Shown in pieces: positions 50,301 through 62,300 of a DNA stretch of 64,000 nt. The notes under the pieces are model-generated. The model searched no databases. It worked only from the letters and a program-made list of their open reading frames with translations, and was not told the origin of the DNA. Within the stretch, counting starts at the first letter, position 1. Each line of letters begins with the position of its first letter. This DNA is from Edolisoma coerulescens (lineage: Eukaryota > Chordata > Aves > Passeriformes > Campephagidae), in contig VWZW01004700.1 in NCBI GenBank assembly GCA_013397115.1, positions 1,100,869-1,164,868 of the forward strand, written 5' to 3'. The translations under genes were made by a program, and so were the position numbers.

Positions 50301-53300
50301 AGACCTTAATTGTTCCTCATATCCCTATTTATAAAATGAGGGTAATACTGCAGCTTTCTCATCTCTTGCGTGGAGTTTTATTATAGCTTGAAGTTTTTCT
50401 GTATTCAAAGCTATTAAATAATTTTGAGCGTTCTGTTTGAGAAGCCTAGGGCCTGATTTTGAGTAGATGTTACTTCAAAACACTGAATTCTAGACTTGGA
50501 TTAATCGTAGTTTTAGTTGTGCTGTGAATGTTAATTATTTCTGTGGGTCAGGCACCTTTTAGGTGTCCAGAAATAAGTAAAATGTATCACGATCATCTGT
50601 AAAAACTTGTTTCACAAAGTTCTGTGTGCTGATAGATGTGCAGAAACAGGTTCCAGTTTTCCAAAGTGATGTTCAGTGGTATTAAGCACAATACAATGTT
50701 TCCCCCTCTCCTTCCCAAGCTGTTGCTGCCTTATACACCCCTCCCTAATGTTGCAGCAAACAAGGCATAAACAGCTTGCTCTCTGTACAACCCTTCATCT
50801 TTAGTGTGTCGTCCATCCTGTGCACTGATTGAGGCAGGGGTCTTGTTGCTGGGTGCAAGGGTGGGTGTGGGCAACAAAACAATCTGAAACAAAAAACCTA
50901 AACCAAAATAAACAAACAAAACCCAACTGTGTAAGTGAAGATTATGTTACGATAAGCACACAAGGACCTTGAAAAAAGGATGCATAGGCAAACTTAATCT
51001 GACTTTTCCTAATTTGAGTGCTTGTCTTTGCAACCTTGACATTTTTTTCAGTAACTTCATTTGGGTGTAATTTAACTTTTGGAAAAACGAAAAACATGAA
51101 CCTGATAGACTTGTAACACTCCTCTGCCTCTCTCTTTTTCCCTCATAAAACTTGTCCTTGAAGGAGATTCATGTCTTTAGATTCAGGTCACGTTTAGCTT
51201 CCGCTGTAGCTGTTAGTGATGGATATTAGGACAAGCTTATTTTCTGTGTATCATCTGGAGGGCAGTGGTGACTTATGTTACTGTCTGTGAGTTATATGGT
51301 TGTCTCTTGAACTGTAAAAGAAGTTTGATTTAGAAGTAAAGGCTTCAATTCCAGACATACTGATGTAATATTTCTGAGCAATTTCAGAATGTAGTGCCAC
51401 TTCCCAGCTAGTACCTTCTTGACATTCTTCACTCTTGTTCATACAGATTTCTTCTTAAGTGCCGGAAAGGAAATATTGAGGGCAGGGATAAGCTTTTTTT
51501 CTTCCCTCTCTTCTCTCTCAGATCCTGTGCCTAGTTTTGCTATAGCTCCTGCAGTGCTGGATAAATGATAAATGAATTGCAGGAAAAGTGGCCCCAGACT
51601 TGCAAAGCTGAGGGAGGGCTGCTCTGTTTCTGTGAATTGATATCTTCTCAGTCTTGCCAATAGAAAGGATCTTGGGAAAAGCGTGTCCGAAAGAAATGTC
51701 CGAAGCATGTGAAATCATTAAAAAGTTGTGATACTAAACTTCAGCTAACATCACTGAACACATAAAAACTGAGGGTTTTTGCCTGGAGAACTGGGACAGA
51801 TTTCATTAGACAATAGAACAGCAAATCACCCATTAAAGCCAAAGCATTTACGATTGATGGTTCTCCAAAAACAAATGCTAACTTTTTAAGTGGAACAGTG
51901 AAAATTCAGTTACAGATTACTTTCTCCAGAACAGGTGAAACCTCTGTTGCAGAGAATGGTTGCATTGCTTGAGGGATCACTCTCAAGAGCTGTGACCCCC
52001 TGTGTGAGGGGTCCAGAAGTGATGGGTCATGAGTTATGAGAACTAGTGGGTCTGAGAATGGAGTATGGCACAAGTACAATGGCAGTTCATTTACAGCTAC
52101 GAATCAACTTGTAGCTAGGGGCACAAGAGTAGTATTCTCTCACTGCTAAGTGTTTAATAGTTGTCTGCTTTGGGTAGTAGGTGATTTTTATCTAAGAGGC
52201 CTGCACACTCTTGTGAACAAGCAAAACCTAGGATCTCTTTTACTTCAGGTAGTGATGAGTAGAAAGATATAAAGACTAAACATACTGTAACAGTTGACAC
52301 ATGCCCTCAGATTATCTTATACTTTCATTCTTTGAATGAAAGATTTATTATTATTAGTAGTAGTATTCGTAGTAGTACTTTCCTATTTAAAAAAGAAAGG
52401 AGGGGAAAAAAAGGGAACTATCCAGGCCTTAATAATGTCAGTGGTGAAAATAAGTGTGCAGAGACTGGTGACTCTTAAGTTTGGAAAGCCTTTGAATGGA
52501 AAGTGAGCACTAGCCCTCGCAACTTTGAGACATTTCCTGAAAGAATGATCGGAGTCACTTTAAGGAAATATTTTTCTTAATTCAGAAATATACCTTTTCC
52601 TTCTAGTTTGCGCCAAAACCTGTTTTTTTTTTAAAAAATAATGTTCTGTATCTCACTTTAATATTATTTATCTCACTTGGCAAAATTCAGTCCTCATTAT
52701 GAGTAGAACCTGAAGGTGTTACAGTGCTTAGGGTGGTAGATGTTAGAAGAAATGCTGGTTCTTCCTGATGTAAACTGATTGTACTTCCTTCTTATACTCA
52801 TAACACAGTTCTCCTAAGCATGTTCATACATAGAGTATATATATTACAAGCCCACAGATTTGCATTGTTCATGGATGCTCATTGTGAAGTGTGGTTTGTT
52901 TTTCTTTTTCTCCTGGTCTGGTGTTTGGGTGTGGGTTGTTTTGGTGGTTTTGTTTGATTTTGTGGGGGTTTTTCTTCATTGTTGTTTTTTGTTTGTGTTT
53001 TGTTTGGTTGGTTTTCTTTGGTTTTTATCATTGTTTTTGAAGCCTTGACTCAGCAAGTGTCTGGAATCAGCTACGTGATAGGTTCTTGTCTGTTGATGAT
53101 ACTGAAAGCTTGTACAGAATCATTGTTAAGTTCGTCCAAAAGAAAGATTTGTATATAAATCTAGTCTGTCTCTCTAAACATAAAAAAAAAAAATAAATTT
53201 GTGACTTTTCATATTTTATACTCCTTTCTTATAATTTTCCCAAGTAAAATTTCAGCACTGACGCTTTTCTTAATTTTTCAGAAGCAGAGCGCTCTGAGAG

Positions 53301-56300
53301 GAACACGTTTGCTGAAAGGCTCTCAGCTGTGGAAGCTATTGCAAATGCAATCTCTGTTGTGTCAAGTAATGGTCCAGGAAATAGGGCAGGATCATCAAGC
53401 AGCAGAAGGTAAACTGAGTAATGCTTTCTTCTTCTTCTCTGTATGCTAATTTCTGTATTAACTACCAATCTGTTATTAATTCTTTCCTTCGGTCTAGTTT
53501 AAGAATGGGCCTCTGTTGCTAGCTTAAAATTGAACTTCACTTCTTTAAGCACCAAACTAGAGTTCTAGTGGTTTTTTTGAACCCTTTTTATTGTGAGAAC
53601 TAAGAGTGTGATATTTCTAAACTAATTCTGTTTTCTGGGGTTGATGCTTTGTCAGTTGTGAAGTGGAAATGTTCCCCCTTGTGGGGAAAGGGAATTTGAG
53701 GATAAGCTCTAGTGTTCTTTACCAAGAAGTATTAAGTATCACAGAACTACTGTAATGGTGCCCCGGCTTGTTTTAAGAGAATTTCTGAGGGGGGTAGTCA
53801 CTTATGCAGATAAATAATATTGACACCAATATAACACCATTGGGGAAGAATTTGATTCATTTTATTCTAAGCAATCATTACCTTCCTTAAAAAGAAATTC
53901 TATCAAGACCCATTTTTTTATCCTTTCATTAACCTTTTCTTGTAGTTAGATTTTAAAAAGCAGTAGCAGCAAGAGCAAATCCTGCAAAAGCTTAGTACTC
54001 GCAGTAATGAGCTTGGGCCAAAAGGAATGTCAAATAGCAGTAAGAATGCCCATCAGCTGCTGCCTGCAAGAGGCAGTGCTGTGGTGCCTAGGGATGTGTT
54101 CTGGGCTCGAATCTGTCTTGAAGCATTGCTAAGTGACTTCTCTTCCAAGGCTAAAACATTCTAGTGCAACAACGTAATAAAAAAATACCTCTTGGCTCAT
54201 CCTTATTTATGCTGAAATAAAATGGAGATAGGAGGAGTTTGGTTTCCTTTTTCAGTGTGAAATTCTTCTTAAATATGTTCTAATTATAGATGAAAATGAG
54301 GGTATTTCTGCCTTGGTTTTGTGTTTAGTTTGAGATTAAGAGAAATGATGAGAAGATCCTTGAGAGCTGCTGGATTGGGCAGACATGAAGCTGGTGCTTC
54401 ATCAAGTGATCACCAGGACCCAGTTTCTCCACCAATAGCTCCTCCTAGCTGGGTTCCAGATCCTCCTGCAATGGATCCAGGTAAGTCTGCTCATATATCC
54501 CATTAGACTGTAGAAGGAGAGATTTGATAAAGGAACCAACGGCTTTTAAGGTGAATAACTTATTTTAGTCTCACACTGAAATCTCTCTAATGCCATTGAG
54601 GTAGCAGGTGTTCATTGAGACAACTTTAAGAGTTTACTGAAGACTTAACAGCTGTTTTTAAATCCAGTATGTGTCTTTTTAATGCTGGCGTCAAACTTCT
54701 GGGAAGTCTGCTTTGTAATGCTGAGTTACATTACAGACCTAGGAATGTGGCCGTTTGTGGGAGAGATTACCAGTTAAATACAGAAAACCTGCAGTGTATT
54801 AGACATTGCAGCAAGAGCATGTTGTTAGGGATGTTTTTATGTATTGATATACATCCTGCTGTTCTGTTTACTGAAAGATGGTGACATTGATTTTATCCTG
54901 GCCCCCGCTGTGGGATCTCTTACCACAGCAGCGACTGGCACCGGCCAAGGACCCAGCACCTCCACAATACCAGGTGAGGACATACTGCTTATTTGATTAT
55001 GCTTTAGAACCAAAATTATCTCAAAAGCTGTCTTTGCTTGCACAGACTTTCTGCATATGAAAATGCCTCTTATCAGATGAAGATTGGATTGAAGCAGAAT
55101 TTCACAAGTGTGCAGAAAGTAAATGAAGCACCGTACTATGTTTTATGTAAAAACATACCTGGGGAGCGACAAATATGTAAAACTATGGTAATCAGCGTGA
55201 AATTGGGATTACCCTCTGTATTTCAAATGTAATTTTGGGCTGAAATTTACAGTACTTCAGTGAAGTATTGCTGAAACCACTGAATAGTCAAGTTACCAAT
55301 TACTCCCCCCAGTGAATTACTGAATTACTTGCTTTTAGCAGGTAGTAATTTTTTGAGGAAAAACTGTTTCTCTGCAATTTTTTTTTCTTACTACAGGTCC
55401 TTCTACCGAACCGTCTGTAGTGGAATCAAAGGATCGGAAGGCAAATGCTCATTTCATACTGAAATTGCTGTGTGATAGTGTTGTTCTACAGCCTTATCTT
55501 CGAGAATTGCTGTCAGCTAAGTAAGGGTTTTCATAGGAGTTCTCACTATCCTTTGTAATGTTATATTACCTGAAATCAATTACATAGAAGCCTTTTTTTA
55601 AAAGGTTACATAAAGGCCTGTTAGTTAAAATTGCTAATGTTAGAATACAGCTGTATGTTGTCCTGCCATACTTTAAAAGTATGTCTGTTTCACAGAAGTA
55701 CAGTAAATAAGAGTGCTTATTCACTGTGGTTTTCCTGTTTGCACAAGATCAGCAGTGCTAAGTTTTCATATGTTTGCATCCTGTGTCTCCTGTCATAATG
55801 AAAAAATTCAGTGTTTTAACTTGTCTTTTGGGGGTTTTTTTTGCCTAGGGATGCAAGAGGCATGACACCATTTATGTCAGCAGTTAGTGGCCGGGCATAT
55901 CCTGCTGCAATTACAATTCTAGAAACGGCACAGAAAATTGCTAAAGGTACAACAGTTTTAGTAATTGTTAGTGTGTGGTTTCCTTCTAAACTTTGGCATG
56001 TGTGCAGAGTCGTTATTAACACTGTAGATTGCTGCATGTTTTGGAAATTTTGCTATTATGGAGTATCTTCCTCTTTTGTAGTTTGTATATTGCAATAGAT
56101 TTCTGTGAATATGTGTTCTTTATAGTTTTTTTGGCATTTCATTGCTTTATAAACCAGTGGATTAAGGTATTATTTTTTGGTAGCAAAAATGTATCACCTG
56201 GAACTTCTTTCTTGAAATTGAAAAAACCTGGTATGATGCAGTGATATGCTAAACTAGATCCTGTTCCTGAAAAGACTTATATACAAACAAATATTTTGTG

Positions 56301-59300
56301 ACTCTCTTTTATTATTGGTATTTAATTTTTTAGGAGAAATATGTGAAACTGAATTTAGGGAAAAACCTAAACACATTAGACCTTGTCACACCACAGTTCT
56401 GTAGGACTTTGTGTGGGACAAGAATATTCCTTTTAAGAATATGGTCCATAATCCTTCAAAATGGTGATTCAGTGAATTAATTAAAGTATTAGTGAATTTA
56501 AAACTGGGGAAGAGATAGTGGTTGTGTTTTTCAGTTAGGAATTTGCAGTGGCTTCTATAAGAAATAATGTGACAAGCAGAAAGTTTTCTTAAAAAGCTAT
56601 AACAGGGTTTTTTCAAACTTCTAATTCTGTATGAGATTTTGTAATGGCAGGCATCTGCCAAGAATGCATTCTTTTGGTGGTTTTTTTTTTTGTGGGGGGG
56701 GTTGTTTTTAACACTGCTATTCTATTATTTTAGCTGAAGCAACTTCCAGTGAAAAAGAAGATGATGTGTTTATGGGAATGGTTTGTCCTTCTGGTACAAA
56801 TCCAGATGACTCTCCTTTGTATGTTTTGTGTTGTAATGATACATGCAGTTTTACCTGGACTGGTGCAGAACACATTAACCAAGTAAGCTTTTTTTTTTTT
56901 AAGCAAATAGGAATGTATTTCAACCATGTATTGTGTTAGTCTGCTAATCTGATTTTTAAATTATTAATTGCATTGTTTAAATTACTGTAGCTTTTAAGTC
57001 TGGTGTAGTTACTGCCTCCCCAAACTTCTCTGTAGTCTCAAAGCTGACTCTGTTCCTCAGAACATGGTTGTTACTGGGTGTGGCTTTTCCCCTCTGGCTA
57101 TCTTTGGCAAGAATTTTGATGGACAGGGCTCTTGGAACACACTGAATATTCTAACTTAACAACTTAAGTTTCACTTTCTAGAACTGACCTCCTTCTACGT
57201 TTAGGCATCAATTTAAACAAGTGCAGTTTTATTGTAACCTGGAATACTGTGAGATTGCAAGCACTGTGAGGAAAAAACTATACATAAATTTTTTTTCTTT
57301 GTTTTTTTAGGATATATTCGAATGCCGAACATGTGGCCTATTGGAATCCCTTTGTTGCTGCACAGAATGTGCAAGGGTCTGTCACAAAGGACATGACTGC
57401 AAGTAAGTGTTGTGTTCCGTTTCTTATAATTAAATCAATATTTTTGTGGTTTCCTCTGTTTACTGATACTTAATAAACTTTTCCATTGCTTGAAGTGTTC
57501 CAAACTTAGAGAACAGAAGGTTAATAAAATAGTTTTGCATCTGCTCTATAAGATTTATTTAATAGGTCAGAATTAAAAGGGTAACCTGAAGCGGTTTTGT
57601 ACTTTCCACTTCATTGTATTTAGAGTAAGTGAGTAATTATTAAAGTGCATGGCATTGTAAGAACATTATGTCTAACTAATACTGTGTTTTCGTTTTGGGT
57701 GCCCCCCCAGAGTTTTATGAATCCTGATGACAGATCATTCTTGTGAATTTTTGGAAAGAAACGTAGCATATTCATCTTTTAAAAATCAACTGTGACAAAG
57801 GGAAAAGTGAGCAAACAATCAAAAAAATCTCAGATCATCCTGGCCCAGAGCTTTGAAGCTGCATGTGTTCTGTGCTGCTGTTACAGGGTGTAAAAGTTAC
57901 AGCATTAATATCCTAGCTATAATAGGCTGACAAATACAATTATAAAGATGTTCTCAGCACTGTAACAGTTACTGAGATTTTACTGCATGTCATGAGTAAT
58001 TTCAGCTTAACTTTCTTGGATGGAGGTTATTTTAGGGAAGAATGAATAATCTTGGATGAGCTCTACTAAGGCAGTGTGAAAAGCTCTGTAGTGAAACTGC
58101 CCAGTGTAGGAAACACGGACAATAAACGTCGTGTGCTGCCCCATATAAAATCTGTATTTCTCTTTTTTAAGCTAGGTTTTGGCATTTTGCTACTATCAGA
58201 AACAGAAAACTCCAGAAGGAATCTAAGGGTGTGCACTAACACCCTCAGCTTGTGTAGAAAAGTTTTGGTATGTTACTGAACAGTGCTGCAGTTCACCTTG
58301 TCTGTTTCTTGTAGGCTTAAACGAACATCCCCAACAGCCTACTGCGATTGCTGGGAAAAGTGCAAGTGTAAGACACTAATTGCTGGACAAAAGTCTGCTC
58401 GCCTTGATCTCCTTTACCGCCTGCTCACCACCACAAATCTTGTTACCATGCCAAATAGCAGGCAAGTTCATATTAGCATTGACTAAGGCAGAATTTTTAA
58501 AACTATTTTTGTAAATATATGTGGTATATCGTATTTCCACTAACAATTTTTTAATTACAGGGGAGAACATCTGCTGTTGTTTTTAGTACAGACAGTTGCC
58601 AGGCAAACTGTAGAACACTGCCAGTACAGACCACCTAGAATTAGGGAAGATCGTAATCGTAAAACTGCAAATCCAGAAGGTAAGAGCTGTTTCAGTGAAA
58701 TAAATGGCAAAATCTATATTTCAGTACCTCTTTCTTATGTTGATGGGGTTTTTTTGGGTTTTTTTGTCTTTTTAGATTCTGATATGCCTGATCATGATTT
58801 AGAACCTCCTCGTTTTGCCCAGCTAGCTCTGGAACGTGTTTTACAGGACTGGAATGCACTGAAGTCCATGATCATGTTTGGCTCCCAGGAAAATAAAGAC
58901 CCGTGTGTATCTACAAATAGTTGTCGACATAAAGTTTGATCTGATATTTGAGACCTGCTGACTTACATAAATTTATTTTTCTTCTTTTTGTTTTTTCCAA
59001 GTCTTAGTGCAAGCAGTAGGATAGGTCATCTTCTGCCTGAAGAGCAAGTTTACCTTAATCAGCAAAGTGGAACTATTCGCTTGGACTGTTTTACACACTG
59101 CCTTATTGTCAAATGTACAGCAGACATTTTGGTAAGCAGTCTTAGCCATGTTTTACACAGGTTTTCTGAATAATAGGATATTATAAGGTATCTCAGATCA
59201 TGTGCTTGGAGACTAATTAGAAACTAACTTCAATTTAATCTTGGTTTTGCGAATTTGTGTCGTTATGACTGTGATCTCCCTTTGAGTCTTAATCTCTCTT

Positions 59301-62300
59301 GTTTCATGCTTTGAAACTACACACAACTAATGGGTTGTAATGCTCTTTCTTCAGCTGTTAGATACTTTGCTGGGTACTCTGGTAAAAGAATTACAAAACA
59401 AGTATACGCCAGGACGCAGAGAAGAAGCTATTGCTGTTACAATGAGATTCCTGCGTTCTGTGGCAAGAGTGTTTGTCATTCTTAGTGTGGAGATGGCTTC
59501 CTCCAAAAAGAAAAAGTAAGTGGTGAAGATGTGTTTATTGTGGTGGCTTTTTTCCTTAATTTAAAAGTTTTTTTTTTCATATAAAATGAGTTGATAAAAA
59601 TTAACGATAGGCAGAAACATCTGAATTATTTTGTATTCTGTAGACAGACAGATTTTGAAAGGTGCAAATCTCAGGATTGCACAATAGTTGCTGGTATGTC
59701 ATGTAACTTCTTAATGCAGTGCTTGTTAATTTACATGTTTATACTGAACCTCTCTGTCTACAGCGTTAGGATTTTTGGAAATAGGTTTTTTTAACAAATG
59801 AAAATTACAGTGTATGGTTATTTATCAGTAGTAGATCTAGATATCAAGCCTTAGTCTTGAATTATTGAATGATAAATGTTTTTCACTGACTTGAATAGCT
59901 GCATATTGTTTCTATCCACACAAATGCATGTATCTGTTAAAGAAGATTTTTTGAGAAAAAAATTAGGACAATTAATAGTGCCATGAAGCTTTTGGGCAAA
60001 AAAAGATGTATTTCACATTTATCTTTCTGTATTTTTCCGCAGCAATTTTATTCCACAGCCAATTGGAAAATGTAAACGTGTATTCCAGGCGTTACTGCCC
60101 TATGCTGTTGAAGAGTTGTGCAATGTAGCAGAATCTCTAATTATTCCGGTCAGGATGGGAATTGCACGTCCTACAGCACCCTTTACCCTTGCTAGCACTA
60201 GTATAGATGCCATGCAGGGAAGTGAAGAACTGTTTTCTGTGGAGCCTCTGCCACCCAGACCATCATCTGACCAGTCTAGCAGGTAAAACTTGTTAAAGCT
60301 TACTATATGTTCTTTTCAGAGACTTCTTAAGGGTGGTTTGATTTTGAGTTTTTGTTAGCTTTCCATTAAGTGATATCCAGAGATCCAAATCTACTTTTTT
60401 GGAGGATTTATTTTTATGTATTTTTCTTTTAAGTTCGAGTCAATCTCAGTCATCCTACATAATAAGGAATCCTCAGCAAAGACGAATCAGCCAGTCACAA
60501 CCAGTTCGTGGCAGGGATGAAGAGCAAGATGATATTGTTTCAGCTGATGTAGAAGAGGTCAGTTTTCTGTTTTGTACTTGTTTTTTCTTCTCAATATGGC
60601 ACACCTAATGCATTATGTAGGTTCTGTTAGAGAGCTGGAGGGTCTTTCAACAGATGATACCCCTTCAGTATTTAGAAACTAATTCTAGGTTTGGTAGTCA
60701 GTTTTATCCTTTATCCTTACAGCGTTAAAATCTAATGTCCAAGGCTGTTTTATTTGTGCATGTGATTTTTTTTTTTCCCACAACTCTATAACCTGTACAG
60801 CGATGTACAACTGCTGTGGCTGTAAGTTCATTTTTTGTTCACATCAGTTCAATTTTGCAGTCATCTTTCTAAGATATGTTTTTTTAAATGAAACTTTGCA
60901 CTCTGTTTTGGAAAACGCATAGGTTCTCTAATATTGAAGAGAGTCTGGCATAATATTACAATGCTCTTTCCAGGTTGAGGTGGTTGAGGGGGTGGCTGGT
61001 GAAGAAGACCATCATGATGAACAGGAAGAACATGGTGAGGAAAATGCGGAAGCAGAAGGACAGCATGATGAGCATGATGAGGATGGTATGTATAATGTAC
61101 ATCCTGCATTTACTGCTTCAATGAGAAAACTATGCATCAAAAAGAAAAGCATCTTTGGAGTCACCAGTGATCATGATTTGGGAGATTTGCATGAGTAGAG
61201 AGAATCCAAGGGTTCCAGACTGCTCATCTTATGGAAGGAGATGTGTAAAATTATAGATAACTTGTAGTAGACAAGTACAAGAACTTTTTCTGGTTGAGGA
61301 GAAAATATTAAGGTCCCAAAGGTATCAGATGTTATTATATTCTTGTTTAACAATGTATTTTACCTTTTTTATTTGCTACTGTAAAATGTTGACGGTACAT
61401 GTGTTCTCAAAAGCTATTTGAATCCTTGCAGGCTAGTTCTCAAACTAATCACAGAGTACTAAATTAAGGTTCAATATTTTGTAGACAAAATTAATCAATT
61501 CTGTATGAAAATGTTTGAAATTAATATGACTTATCTTGTATTACTTAGTTTGGGATTAGATGGCCCAAAGCTATGATTTTAAAAAAAGTTTTATCTTCTC
61601 TTTCTGACTGTGCTTTGTGTTTCCCGTCAATTCATTTACAGTACAGTAAATCTGTTTACTGATCTGCTGAATATTCAAACGTTTCATTCTTAAAGCTTAA
61701 AACTGGAATAGAACCTGTATATTTAGTTAGGTTTTTTTTTTTTAGTTTTTAAGTATTCCTTAAATACTAGGTGAAACAGCATATGGTAAATTGTCCTAGT
61801 ACATGTTTACGAAGAGTTGTGGAGTCTTTTGGCTTGAATGACTAATTCTGAATCCTAAAAGCCTTTATTTTCACTGTGTGTTGAATGTACATGTACAGTG
61901 CAGAATGAGAGCAGGTTGCTAATTGCTGGAAAATAAGAAAACATGTTCCAGGTGTTGTTGGGTGTCTGCACTGCTTTTATGACTCCCCTGCATATCCATT
62001 AACTTCTGCTATAGTAAGAGGGTCTGGGGTTTGTTTGTGTCTTACATGAGTCAACTACAGTAATTCTAATTTTGTCTTTTAAACATGAGATGTTTTTTTT
62101 GTCCATTGTTTTTACAGGCAGTGATATGGAGTTGGATTTGCTAGCTGCTGCTGAAACAGAAAGTGACAGTGAGAGTAACCACAGTAACCAGGACAATGCC
62201 AGTGGGCGCAGAAGTGTTGTCACTGCAGCTACTGCTGGGTCAGAAGCAGGTACACCACATCTTTTTGGGTTTAATCTAGCTGGTTAAATTTAGATCCTAG

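Larger units (their letters stand above)
49468..53281 (+). other. UBR5 intron 21
   Basis: 3814 nt. It holds an 8-bp hairpin (50033-50055), an A/C-rich tract (50887-50925), a TTA/TAG trinucleotide patch (52343-52379) and a T/G-rich tract (52890-53039). No gene seen. Confidence 0.75.

Noticed and set aside
58577..58939. 120-codon continuous open frame
   Set aside because: Not a separate gene: it is UBR5 exon 30, the open intron 30 and exon 31 read through.
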